Below are positions 16,379 to 24,634 of a stretch of 47,802 nucleotides of DNA, piece after piece. Both the position numbers and the translations under genes were made by a program. The DNA comes from an uncultured Collinsella sp. (GTDB taxonomy: Bacteria > Actinomycetota > Coriobacteriia > Coriobacteriales > Coriobacteriaceae). The stretch spans positions 1 to 47,802 of the forward strand of contig CAAENA010000059.1 of assembly GCA_900757205.1 (NCBI GenBank), in the 5' to 3' direction. Positions within the stretch are counted from its first letter, which is position 1. Each line of letters starts with the position of its first letter. The notes beneath the pieces are model-generated. The model saw only the letters and a program-made list of their open reading frames with translations. It ran no database searches and was not told the DNA's origin.

Positions 16379-17116
16379 ATGGAAACGACGAGCGGAAACC
16401 TTGCCTCCGCGCTCAAGATCGAGCCGGGCATTACCGCAATTATCGGCAGCGGTGGCAAGTCGACCTTGCTAAAGACGCTGGGTCTCGAGCTCATGCGCGC
16501 TGGCGGCCGCGTGCTCCTCTGCACCACCACGCACATGTTTCCCGTCGCCGGCGTGCCGTGGGACGGGTCAAACCGTCGCCTGGATGCCGCGCCTTGGAAG
16601 CCGGGTGCCGCGCATGCCCCCGGCTGCACCTGCAAGGTATGCGCTGGCATGAGCCGCGGAAGCATCTGCCAGGCGGGTGTTTTGGACCCGGAGACAGGCA
16701 AGCTCTCCGCCCCCGCCGAGCCGCCCAACGAGCTGGCGCAGCGCTTTGACTATGTGTTGGCCGAGGCAGATGGCAGCAAGCGACTCCCGCTCAAGGCGCA
16801 TGCCGCCTGGGAGCCAGTAATTCCCGCCGCCACGGCAAACGTTGTCTGGGTCGTCGGCGCCTCGGGGCTGGGCAAGCCCGTCGCCGAGGTTGTCCACCGC
16901 CCCGAGCTCTTCTGCGAGCGCTGCGGCTGCGAGCCTACCGACATCGCCACGCCCGAGCGCGTCGCCCAGGTGCTCAATGCCGAGATGCAGGCGCTGGGAC
17001 TCAGCACCGCACGCGTCATGCTCAACCAAGCCGACACGCTTGCCGACCCAACAATGGCAGATCGCTTCGAGGCAGCCCTCAACCGCCCCCTCATCGCCAC
17101 CAGCCTCCAGGGGTAG
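16379..17116 (+). CDS. yqeC: Putative selenium-dependent hydroxylase accessory protein YqeC
   Basis: Protein of 245 residues with a P-loop-like GSGGKST at 23-29 and an Asp-containing strand YVLAEADGSKRLPLKAH near 126, both typical of YqeC. The family occurs with selenium-dependent molybdenum hydroxylases; its role in cofactor handling is not defined. Two Cys-rich stretches (CTCKVCAG near 83 and CERCGCEP near 182) may bind metal. The stop codon lies inside the long hairpin that follows. It is the only gene of the left purine block, apart from the regulator, on the + strand. Confidence 0.9.
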   Translation: METTSGNLASALKIEPGITAIIGSGGKSTLLKTLGLELMRAGGRVLLCTTTHMFPVAGVPWDGSNRRLDAAPWKPGAAHAPGCTCKVCAGMSRGSICQAGVLDPETGKLSAPAEPPNELAQRFDYVLAEADGSKRLPLKAHAAWEPVIPAATANVVWVVGASGLGKPVAEVVHRPELFCERCGCEPTDIATPERVAQVLNAEMQALGLSTARVMLNQADTLADPTMADRFEAALNRPLIATSLQG

Positions 17117-17182
17117 CAAATTTGGGACGGGGCTCTTTTTGCTACCCCGTCCCAAAAAATCATCTCCCAAATTAGCTACCCC
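17110..17182. terminator. Nested hairpins between convergent yqeC and hydA
   Basis: Three pairings are possible. An inner 9-bp stem (17124-17132 with 17145-17153) has runs of A/T on both sides and would terminate the hydA transcript. An outer 18-bp stem with one mismatch pairs 17110-17127 with 17165-17182. An alternative perfect 11-bp stem pairs 17110-17120 with 17138-17148. It is a probable bidirectional terminator. Confidence 0.75.
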
Positions 17183-17195
17183 GGCGGTCTTCCCG

Positions 17196-18563
17196 TTAGC
17201 GGGGCACGTAGCGGCCGGGTTGGGCTCCGGTGGGCTCGCCGTCGCGTGCCGCCAGCACGCCGTTCACAAACACGGCCTTGGCGCGGCCATGCGCCTCAAA
17301 GCCCTCGAGCGGCGTGTAGTCCACGGCCTGATGCTGCGTCGCGGCGCTGATCGTCCAACGCGCGCACGGATCCCACACGCACACGTCGGCATCGGCGCCC
17401 TCGGCAAGACAGCCCTTGCGCGGATACATGCCAAAAACGCGCGCCGGATTCTCGCTCATCAAGCGGCACAGATCCTCGGGACCCAGCTGTCCCTCAAAGC
17501 TCGTGGCAATCGCAACGGGACGATGCTCCACGCCGGGCCCGCCGTTGGGAATCGCGCGGAAATCATCGCGTCCTCGGTCCTTTTGCCCGTGCAGGTTAAA
17601 GCTGCAATGATCGGTCGCAATAGTATCGATCTCGCCAGCCACAAGCGCCTCGCGCAGCGCGGCACGGTCACCGGCATGGCGCAGCGGCGGGCTCATCACA
17701 TACTTGGCGCCCGCAAAGCCGTCCTCTCCCTGTTCAAGGTAGCAGGTGTCGTCGAGCATCAGATACTGAGGGCAGGTCTCGACATAGATGTTCTTCTGCC
17801 CGTGCGCTTTGGCAGCGCGAATGGCCTCGAGCCCCAGCTTGGTCGAAAGGTGCACCACGTTGACCGGAGCGTCCCCGGCCAAGTGCGCCAGATACAGCAG
17901 GCGGCTCACGGCCTCGGCCTCACACACGTCCGGACGGCTGAGCGCATGGCCCTCGGGCCCGTGGATACCCTGCTCAAACACGCGCTTCTGCAGCGCGTTG
18001 ACCAACGTGCCGTTCTCGCAATGCACGCACAGGATACCGCCCACGCGCTTGAGCTCCTCCAGCACCTCGAGCGTCTCGGCATCGTCCAGGCGCAGATGGT
18101 CGTAGGCAAAGTAGGTCTTAAACGACGACACGCCCGCCTCGCGCATGGCCGAAAGATCGGCGCGGTTGCGCTCATTCCACTCGGCAAGCGCCATATGGAA
18201 GGCATAGTTGGCGGTGCAGGTGCCGTCGGCGCGATGATGCCACTCGACCAAGGCATCGGGCATGGTCACGCCGCGATCGGCCGTCGCGTAGTCCACAATG
18301 GTCGTCGTGCCGCCGCAGGCAGCCGCGCGCGTGCCGGTCTCAAAGCTATCGGCTGTCCAATCCATGCCGGTCCAGCACTGCATGTGCGTGTGCCCATCGA
18401 TAAAGCCCGGGAACACCCAGCAGCCCGCAGCATCCTCGACGGTATCGCCCTCGGCCGGCTCAATCGCCGCGGCAATCCGCACGATCTTATCGCCATCCAT
18501 GGCAAGATCGGCGCGGCGAAGCCCCTGGGGCGTCACGAGTGCGCCGTTTTTGATGATGATCAT
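17196..18563 (-). CDS. hydA: Dihydropyrimidinase/hydantoinase-type cyclic amidohydrolase
   Basis: Amidohydrolase of 455 residues that opens cyclic ureides (dihydropyrimidine, hydantoin or a purine-derived ring). Metal ligands of the binuclear centre are visible: His 58 and His 60 in GHTH, Lys 149 (the lysine that becomes carboxylated) in FKTYFAY, His 181, His 238 and Asp 318 in ATDH. It is the equivalent of E. coli hydA/ygeZ, which lies in the same kind of cluster. It follows mocA by 9 bases in a two-gene operon ending at the 17110-17182 terminator. A role in opening the ring left after purine reduction is inference. Confidence 0.94.
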   Translation of the reverse strand: MIIIKNGALVTPQGLRRADLAMDGDKIVRIAAAIEPAEGDTVEDAAGCWVFPGFIDGHTHMQCWTGMDWTADSFETGTRAAACGGTTTIVDYATADRGVTMPDALVEWHHRADGTCTANYAFHMALAEWNERNRADLSAMREAGVSSFKTYFAYDHLRLDDAETLEVLEELKRVGGILCVHCENGTLVNALQKRVFEQGIHGPEGHALSRPDVCEAEAVSRLLYLAHLAGDAPVNVVHLSTKLGLEAIRAAKAHGQKNIYVETCPQYLMLDDTCYLEQGEDGFAGAKYVMSPPLRHAGDRAALREALVAGEIDTIATDHCSFNLHGQKDRGRDDFRAIPNGGPGVEHRPVAIATSFEGQLGPEDLCRLMSENPARVFGMYPRKGCLAEGADADVCVWDPCARWTISAATQHQAVDYTPLEGFEAHGRAKAVFVNGVLAARDGEPTGAQPGRYVPR

Positions 18564-18572
18564 AATTGCTCC

Positions 18573-19187
18573 TTATTGATTGATGCAGTTGGCCACGCGA
18601 TCAAAATACGAGCAGGCGGCGATATGCTCCGTTATGCGTCGCTGTCCCTTGACGGTATCGACGTCCCACAGCTCGTAGGCACGCGCCTCGACCAGCACCA
18701 CGTCGGTACGGTCCTTGAGGATCGAACCGCCGCCGTCCTTACCCTCAAGACACATAAGTGCATCGAACAGTTCCGCCGGAAAGAGCACCGGGCTCGAAGG
18801 CTCACCGTTGCACGCAAGACGCACCGGATGCTTGCGGCCACGCTCGTCAAATGCACGAACCATAGCCTCAAAAGAATCCGAACTCACGAGCGGCTGGTCG
18901 CCCGGCAAAAAGAGGCAACCTTTCCAGTTGCGTTCGACTCCCCACGAAAGGCCCGCACGGACGCTTTCGCTGCGCAGCTCGCCATCGTGCAGCACGCACG
19001 GGCAATGCTTGTCATCACAAATCTGAGCGACCTCGGGCCAACGCGTCGAAACCACAACGTCAAAGCCCCGGGGAACCGAATCAATGGTCCGGGCAATCAG
19101 CGGCTCGCCATAGATATCAGCGAGCATCTTGTTAGAGCCAAATCGCTTGCCCTCGCCCGAAGCCATAATGACGCAACCAAGTTTCAT
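18573..19187 (-). CDS. mocA: Molybdenum cofactor cytidylyltransferase-like protein (MocA/MobA family)
   Basis: Nucleotidyltransferase of 204 residues that would add CMP to molybdopterin, giving the dinucleotide cofactor used by xanthine dehydrogenase-type enzymes. The GT-A fold motif MASGEGKRFGSNK is at 8-20 and the metal-binding LPGDQPL at 95-101 (Asp 97). The ATG at 19187 is preceded by GGGGAGG, so the longer upstream open frame is not used. It is followed by hydA after 9 bases. E. coli mocA sits in the same type of cluster. Confidence 0.9.
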   Translation of the reverse strand: MKLGCVIMASGEGKRFGSNKMLADIYGEPLIARTIDSVPRGFDVVVSTRWPEVAQICDDKHCPCVLHDGELRSESVRAGLSWGVERNWKGCLFLPGDQPLVSSDSFEAMVRAFDERGRKHPVRLACNGEPSSPVLFPAELFDALMCLEGKDGGGSILKDRTDVVLVEARAYELWDVDTVKGQRRITEHIAACSYFDRVANCINQ

Positions 19188-19275
19188 GGCGATACCTCCC
19201 CTGAAACCATCGTACCCATAACTCGCGTCGCGGGGCATCTACATCGAAAGCGCTTATCCCGCACGCCCACGATGC

Positions 19276-19314
19276 AAAAAGGGGCACCCCGCCGGTTGGC
19301 AGAGCGCCCCCTTT
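19276..19314 (-). terminator. Terminator of the ygeX-ygeY-ygeW operon
   Basis: On the - strand a GC-rich stem with AAAGGGG-type arms ends in TTTTT about 25-60 bases after the ygeW stop. The stem has one bulge. Confidence 0.8.
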
Positions 19315-19337
19315 ACATGGCTTACCTCAACCCAGCT

Positions 19338-20540
19338 TTAGGCCTGGAACCAACGGGCGGTGTTGCGCTCGTCGAGGGCCTTGAGGGTAGCGGCGGGATC
19401 GGCAACCTTCTGCAGGAACATCATGGCTGCGATGGCGTACGGCTTGTAGCTGGCCTCCTTGTACATGCCCACGCGGTGCATGTCGAAGACGTCGGCGTTG
19501 ACCTCGCCGTGCTCGCAGGAGACACCGGAGATGTCGGCGGGCAGCGGATGCATAAAGATGGTGTCCTGGCCGTTGGCAGTCTTCTCCATGAGCTCGGTCG
19601 TGGAGCACCAGTCCTGATGCGTAGCGTTCTGGGCGAGCAGCTCCTTCTCGAGCGCGGCGATGCCGGCATCGTCGCCCTCGGCGTACAGGTTGGTGCGCTT
19701 CTCCATGGCGGCAAACGGAGCCCAGCTCTTGGGGATCACGATGTCGGCGCCCTCGAAGGCCTCGGCCATGGTGTTGACCTGCTTAAAGGTGGTGCCGGAC
19801 TCGGCGGCATAGCCCTTGGCGCGCTCGACGACCTCGGGCATGAGGTCGTAGCCCTCGGGGTGAGCCAGGGTGACGTCCATGCCAAAGCGGGGCAGCAGGC
19901 TAATCAGCGACTGCGGGCAGGACAGCGGCTTGCCGTAAGAGGGCGAATAGGCCCAGGTAACGGCAACCTTCTTGCCCTTGAGGTTCTCGAGGCCGCCAAA
20001 CTCGTTGATGAGGTAGAGCATGTCGGCAGAGGACTGCGTGGGGTGGTCGGAATCGGACTGTAGGGAGATGAGCGTGGGACGGTGATCCAGAACGCCATCC
20101 TCGTAGGCCTGCTGCACGGACTCGGAGACCTCGGCCATGTAGGCGTCGCCCTTGCCGATGTACATGTCGTCGCGGATGCCGATGACGTCGGCCATGAAGG
20201 AGATCATGGTAGCGGTCTCGCGGACGGTCTCGCCGTGGGCGATCTGGGACTTCTTCTCGTCCAGATCCTGCAGCTCAAGGCCGAGCAGGTTGGCGGCCTT
20301 AGAGAAGGAGAAGCGCGTACGGGTGGAGTTGTCGCGGAACAGCGAGACAGCCAGACCCGAATCGAAGATCTTGGACGAAACGTTGTTCTCACGCAGCTCG
20401 CGCAGGGCGTCGGCGACGATGTAGAGCGCCTTGAGCTCATCGGTGGTCTTATCCCAGGTGTGCAGGAAGTCGCTACCGTACATGCCCTTAAAATCGAGGC
20501 CGTTCAGCTGCTCGACGAGCTCGGTAAACTTAGCGTCCAT
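19338..20540 (-). CDS. ygeW: Knotted carbamoyltransferase YgeW
   Basis: Aspartate/ornithine carbamoyltransferase family protein of 400 residues. The carbamoyl-phosphate site is S72-TRTR, with H166-PTQ and H331-PLP as in other family members. YgeW proteins have the knotted fold but do not use ornithine or aspartate; in purine-degrading bacteria they are thought to act on a ureido compound, yielding carbamoyl phosphate. The ATG at 20540 has AAAGGA 8 bases upstream; the in-frame extension to 20732 is unlikely. No carbamate kinase gene (which would make ATP from carbamoyl phosphate) is in the window. It follows ygeY after 200 non-coding bases. Confidence 0.95.
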   Translation of the reverse strand: MDAKFTELVEQLNGLDFKGMYGSDFLHTWDKTTDELKALYIVADALRELRENNVSSKIFDSGLAVSLFRDNSTRTRFSFSKAANLLGLELQDLDEKKSQIAHGETVRETATMISFMADVIGIRDDMYIGKGDAYMAEVSESVQQAYEDGVLDHRPTLISLQSDSDHPTQSSADMLYLINEFGGLENLKGKKVAVTWAYSPSYGKPLSCPQSLISLLPRFGMDVTLAHPEGYDLMPEVVERAKGYAAESGTTFKQVNTMAEAFEGADIVIPKSWAPFAAMEKRTNLYAEGDDAGIAALEKELLAQNATHQDWCSTTELMEKTANGQDTIFMHPLPADISGVSCEHGEVNADVFDMHRVGMYKEASYKPYAIAAMMFLQKVADPAATLKALDERNTARWFQA

Positions 20541-20741
20541 GTAAATATCCTTTCCAAAGGTAAAACGATCGCAATGAATAGATGCGTTCCGGCATGCGCG
20601 TGTGGCTAGAACATGCAGAGCGCTATGACGAGGACCCGCTACCGTTGAGGAAGCATGGGAGATAACGACCGCGGGCCCCAAGTCAACAGGGGGCGCCGGG
20701 GACACGAGCGGCCCCCGGCTCAACAAGATCAAGGAATGGGA

Positions 20742-22127
20742 CTAGTCGATCTTGTTGTTGGTCAGACCGGCGCGGAACACGGTGGCGTCGCCGTCGGCCT
20801 GGCTCGGATCGTAGAGGTTCAGGGCAGCCACATACATGGCGGCAGCGGTGACCAGGTCGTCCTTGTAGGTGACCTCGTTGGGAGCGTGAGCCTGAGACTC
20901 GGCACCCGGGCCAAAGCCCACGCAGGGGATGCCATAGCGGCCCTGGATGGAGACGCAGTTCGTGGAGAAGGTCCACTTGTCGCACAGCGGACGACCGGTG
21001 CGCTTGTCCATGCTGGGCTCGCAGCCGATGCGCTCGTCACCGAACATGGCCTTGTGGGCGTCGACGAGGGCCTTGACGTGCGGAGCGGTCTCCTTGTTGA
21101 TCCACGTGGGGAAGTAAGCCTCGGTCTCGTAGACCTCGCCGGTCCAGGACGGACGGTCGTACATGTACATGGAGACCTTCACGTCGTCGCCGTACTTCTT
21201 GGCGGCCGGCAGGTTGCGGATCTCGTCCAGGCAGGACTCCCAGGTCTCGCCGGCGGTCATGCGACGGTCGATGGAGATGGCGCAGGAGTCAGCGACAGCG
21301 CAGCGGCTGGGGCTGGTGTAGAAGATCTGGCTGACGGTGCAGGTGCCGCGGCCCAGGAAGCGGGCGTCCTCGAAGTGCTCGGGGTTGTACTTGGGGTCGA
21401 GCATCTTGACGAGGCCCTTGATGTCGGTCGACTCGTCGCAGCCGTTGTTGTTGAGGGCGCGGACGTCGGCGATGATGTCGGCCATCTTGTAAATGGCGTT
21501 GTCGCCGCGGTCGGGAGCGGAGCCGTGGCAGGAGGTGCCGTGAACGTCGACGCGGATCTCCATGCGGCCGCGATGACCGCGATAGATGCCGCCGTCGGTG
21601 GGCTCGGTGGAAATGACGAACTCGGGCTTAATGCCGTCCTTGTTGTAGATGTACTGCCAGCACATGCCGTCGCAGTCCTCTTCCTGGACGGTGCCGACGA
21701 CCATGATCTTGTAGCCCTCGGGGATGAGGCCCATGTCCTTCATCATCTTGGCAGCGTAGGTAGCAGAAGCCATGCCACCCTCCTGGTCGGAGCCGCCGCG
21801 GCCGTAAATGATCTCGTCGGTCTCGTAGCCCTCATAGGGATCGGCATCCCAGTTCTCGATGTTACCGATGCCGACGGTGTCGATGTGGGAGTCGATGGCG
21901 ATAATCTTGTCGCCCTCGCCCATAAAGCCCATAACGTTGCCCAGGCCGTCGACCTTGACCTCGTCATAGCCAAGGCTCTCCATCTCGGCCTTGATGCAGG
22001 CGACAACCTCACCCTCCTCGCAGGACTCAGAGGGGTGAGAGATCATAGCGCGCAGGAAGCGAGTCATATCAGCACGATGGGACTCCGCAGCAGCCTTAAT
22101 GGCATCAAAATCGAGTTCTTTAGTCAT
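20742..22127 (-). CDS. ygeY: YgeY-type M20 family metallohydrolase, selenium metabolism linked
   Basis: M20 peptidase/deacylase family protein of 461 residues. Zinc ligands and catalytic residues are visible: His 81 and Asp 83 in DSHIDTV, Asp 114 in GRGGSDQEGG, the Glu pair 149-150 and Glu 175. YgeY occurs with YgeX and YgeW in purine clusters and likely hydrolyses an amide or ureido bond to release 2,3-diaminopropionate (inference). The ATG at 22127 is favoured by spacing to AAAGG over a TTG three codons upstream. A 9-bp inverted repeat (20722-20730 with 20748-20756) surrounds its stop codon. Confidence 0.94.
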   Translation of the reverse strand: MTKELDFDAIKAAAESHRADMTRFLRAMISHPSESCEEGEVVACIKAEMESLGYDEVKVDGLGNVMGFMGEGDKIIAIDSHIDTVGIGNIENWDADPYEGYETDEIIYGRGGSDQEGGMASATYAAKMMKDMGLIPEGYKIMVVGTVQEEDCDGMCWQYIYNKDGIKPEFVISTEPTDGGIYRGHRGRMEIRVDVHGTSCHGSAPDRGDNAIYKMADIIADVRALNNNGCDESTDIKGLVKMLDPKYNPEHFEDARFLGRGTCTVSQIFYTSPSRCAVADSCAISIDRRMTAGETWESCLDEIRNLPAAKKYGDDVKVSMYMYDRPSWTGEVYETEAYFPTWINKETAPHVKALVDAHKAMFGDERIGCEPSMDKRTGRPLCDKWTFSTNCVSIQGRYGIPCVGFGPGAESQAHAPNEVTYKDDLVTAAAMYVAALNLYDPSQADGDATVFRAGLTNNKID

Positions 22128-22231
22128 AACAGTCAACCTTTCTACAAGGGTTTACCGACAGGTAGATATTTCAGATAGATCACTTGTGCCAAGCAGCGTG
22201 AGGTCGAGCACCCCACAAGCAAGTAGCCATA

Positions 22232-22349
22232 GGAGGCGGACGGAGGACTTTGCTCCGTCGCGAGTTCCGCACGAGCCGGAGAGCACTTAATGTGCTCTCC
22301 GTGCGAGCAGGACTGTCCGAGCAGGGAGTAAAGTCCTCCGGCTGCCTCC
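22232..22349. repeat. 118-bp imperfect inverted repeat between ygeX and ygeY
   Basis: Outer arms 22232-22256 and 22325-22349 pair at 22 of 25 positions. The apex has a perfect 9-bp stem (22278-22286 with 22292-22300). The region between is partly complementary. No T-run follows, so it is not an ordinary terminator. It sits in the 237-base gap between ygeX and ygeY and may set their relative expression, or it may be a mobile palindromic element. Confidence 0.7.
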
Positions 22350-22364
22350 GGACAGGTCAGTCTG

Positions 22365-23579
22365 CTAGCAGGTCGGATACTCGCCCTCCCAGACGATGCG
22401 ACGGTACTGATCCGGATCGGTGTCGCCCTCGGTGGAGAAGCAGAGCACGGAGCTCGTCTTGTCCAGACCGATGAGCTCCTTGAGCTCGGCGTACTCGGGA
22501 TCGAGCATGAGGGTCTCGACCAGGCCGGTGGTCACCGCGCCGGACTCGCCGGAGATGACGCGCGGGTCGCCCTTCTCGGGAGCGCCCAGGGTGCGCATGC
22601 CGCGAGCGGTAACCCAGTCGGGGCAGGACACGAACGCGGTGGTGTGGTTGCGCAGGATATCCCAGCCCAGGATGTTGGGCTCGCCGCAGCACAGGCCGGC
22701 CATGATGGAGGGCATGTCACCGTCCACGATGCGCGGATCTCCGTCGCCGGCGGCAGCGCCCTTGTACAGGCAGGCGGCCGGTGCGCACTCAACCACGACG
22801 AAGGTGGGCGGGTTATCGGGATACAGGTTGGTGAAGTAGCCCACCACGGCGCCAGCCAGCGAGCCCACGCCAGCCTGGACAAAGACGTGCGTCGGGCGGT
22901 TGATGGCCATCTCGCGCAGCTGCTCGGCAGCCTCGGAAGCCATGGTGCCGTAGCCCTCCATGATCCAAGACGGGATTTTCTCGTAGCCCTCCCAGGCGGT
23001 GTCCTGAATGATAACGCCGCGCTCGCAAGCATCGGCCTCGGCGGCGGCCATGCGCACGCACTCGTCGTAGTTGACCTCTTCGATGGTCACCGTGGCGCCC
23101 TCGGCGGCGATGTTGTCAAAGCGGGGCTTGGTGGAACCCTTGGGCATGTGCACGACGGCCTTCTGGCCCAGCTTGTTGGCAGCCCATGCCACGCCGCGGC
23201 CATGGTTGCCGTCGGTGGCGGTAAAGAAGGTGGCCTGGCCAAAGTCCTTGGCAAGCTGATCGGAGGTCAGGTAATCGAAGGTGCACTCGGCAACGTCCTT
23301 GCCGGTCTCGTCGGCAATGTAGTTGGCCATGGCAAACGATCCGCCCAGGACCTTAAAGGCGTTGAGGCCAAAGCGATAGCTCTCGTCCTTAACGCACAGG
23401 TTGGACAGGCCCAGGCGCGCAGCCTGACCGTCCAGGCGGGCAAGCGGAGTGACGGTATATTGAGGGAACGACTGGTGGAAGGCGCGGGCCTTCTTCACGT
23501 GGTCGAGGCTCATGATTCCCAAGTGCTTGTCATCGCTCTTGGGCATCGTGTTGCCCGCCCACTGGATCTTATCGGCCAT
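22365..23579 (-). CDS. ygeX: Diaminopropionate ammonia-lyase
   Basis: PLP enzyme of 404 residues that converts 2,3-diaminopropionate to pyruvate and two ammonia. It has the fold-type II pattern with Schiff-base Lys 76 in GLNAFKVLGGS, the phosphate-contacting TDGNHG at 122-127 and a Gly-rich QAGVGSLAGAV loop near 245. It is first in the ygeX-ygeY-ygeW operon and divergent from the YheO-like regulator. The reaction passes through 2-aminoacrylate, which RidA (encoded at 44696-45073) removes. Confidence 0.96.
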   Translation of the reverse strand: MADKIQWAGNTMPKSDDKHLGIMSLDHVKKARAFHQSFPQYTVTPLARLDGQAARLGLSNLCVKDESYRFGLNAFKVLGGSFAMANYIADETGKDVAECTFDYLTSDQLAKDFGQATFFTATDGNHGRGVAWAANKLGQKAVVHMPKGSTKPRFDNIAAEGATVTIEEVNYDECVRMAAAEADACERGVIIQDTAWEGYEKIPSWIMEGYGTMASEAAEQLREMAINRPTHVFVQAGVGSLAGAVVGYFTNLYPDNPPTFVVVECAPAACLYKGAAAGDGDPRIVDGDMPSIMAGLCCGEPNILGWDILRNHTTAFVSCPDWVTARGMRTLGAPEKGDPRVISGESGAVTTGLVETLMLDPEYAELKELIGLDKTSSVLCFSTEGDTDPDQYRRIVWEGEYPTC

Positions 23580-23671
23580 ACGGTGAACTCCTTAAGTCCT
23601 CTCTTGCCGGCCCCCGCATACGCGTTTCAGTCCATTCCCATTCATGCGACTGAACTTTTATGTGGATGCCA

Positions 23672-23737
23672 AACAAAAAGTTTGTTAGTACTGTTCTATC
23701 ACACTTTTTGATTGGCAAACCTAACAAATTGTTTGTT
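23672..23737. promoter_or_regulatory. Twin palindromic operators between ygeX and its divergent regulator
   Basis: Two copies of AACAAA-N3-TTTGTT lie at 23672-23686 and 23723-23737, with centres 51 bp apart (about five helical turns). The match extends to CTAACAAANNNTTTGTT when one copy is read on the opposite strand. The 277-base gap lies between divergent ygeX and the YheO-like regulator, whose product is the obvious candidate to bind them. Confidence 0.7.
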
Positions 23738-23856
23738 GCCGTAATCGGTACCTTTTCGCCGCCGAACGGTCACATAACGCAGCGACGCTTTCGTTATTTG
23801 CGAACAAGTGTGGTTTATGGCAAAGTGTGCCCAAACTAATTTTTAGGAAGGCACCC

Positions 23857-24510
23857 ATGACCCCCGCACAGATTGAGTTTTATAAGCGCCTTGCACACGG
23901 CCTGGCGCTCCAATTTGGCCCCAACTGCGAAGTCGTCGTCCACGACCTGGAAACCGACGACGTGGACCACTCCATCGTGGTGATCGAAAACGGCCACGTC
24001 AGCGGGCGCACACTGGGTGACGGCCCCAGCCATATTGTGTTTGAGTCCATGCACGAGGGCACCACCGACGTGCACGACCGCGAGCCATACCTCACCAAAA
24101 CCACCGATGGCAAGCTGCTCAAATCCTCGACCATCTTTATCCGCAACGACGAGGGTAAGCCCGTCGGCATTTTGGGCATTAACTTTGACATTACGCTCAT
24201 GAAGGCTTTTGAGCGCTCACTCGATGCCTTTACCGGCACCGGCGGCTCGGGCTACACCGAGCCCGAGCCCATTACCAAAAACATCGGCGACCTGCTCGAA
24301 GATCTGCTGCGCGAGTGCGAGCAATACGTGGGCAAGCCCGCAGCCCTTATGACCAAAGATGAGCGCATTCGCGCCATTGGCTACCTCGACCGTCGCGGCG
24401 CCTTCCTCATCTCCAAGTCGAGCGAGCGTGCCTGCGAGTTCTTTGGCATCTCTAAGTACAGCTTCTATAGCTACCTCAACGAGGCAAAGGCTGCCGCCGG
24501 CGACAAGTAG
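23857..24510 (+). CDS. YheO-like PAS and helix-turn-helix transcriptional regulator
   Basis: Protein of 217 residues with an N-terminal YheO-like PAS domain (about 5-115: NCEVVVHDLE, the IVFESMHEGTTDVHD region and SSTIFIRNDEGKPVGILGINFD) and a C-terminal helix-turn-helix (about 150-210: GYLDRRGAFLISKSSERACEFFGISKYSFYSYL). AGGAAGG lies 5 bases before the ATG. It is divergent from ygeX and probably senses a purine-derived ligand to control it (inference). A second member of the family at 43927-44583 is placed the same way next to the other purine operon. Confidence 0.88.
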   Translation: MTPAQIEFYKRLAHGLALQFGPNCEVVVHDLETDDVDHSIVVIENGHVSGRTLGDGPSHIVFESMHEGTTDVHDREPYLTKTTDGKLLKSSTIFIRNDEGKPVGILGINFDITLMKAFERSLDAFTGTGGSGYTEPEPITKNIGDLLEDLLRECEQYVGKPAALMTKDERIRAIGYLDRRGAFLISKSSERACEFFGISKYSFYSYLNEAKAAAGDK

Positions 24511-24634
24511 GCAACTCGACCGGGTCACCCCTCCCCTTTTGGGCGCGAGTTCTGGAAAGCTCGAATCCAAGACCGAGCCGCTTGGGAAGTTCCATATAAT
24601 CGATGTCATTAGTATTTCGAAAGGGTGGAACAGA

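Noticed and set aside
16276..16379. Purine or molybdenum-cofactor riboswitch in the yqeB/yqeC gap
   Set aside because: At about 100 bases with only a small hairpin near 16317-16333, no conserved riboswitch core could be recognised.
16842..20063. 1073-codon + strand open frame opposite hydA, mocA and ygeW
   Set aside because: The opposite strand encodes three well-conserved enzymes with ribosome-binding sites; this frame has none and reads as shadow sequence.
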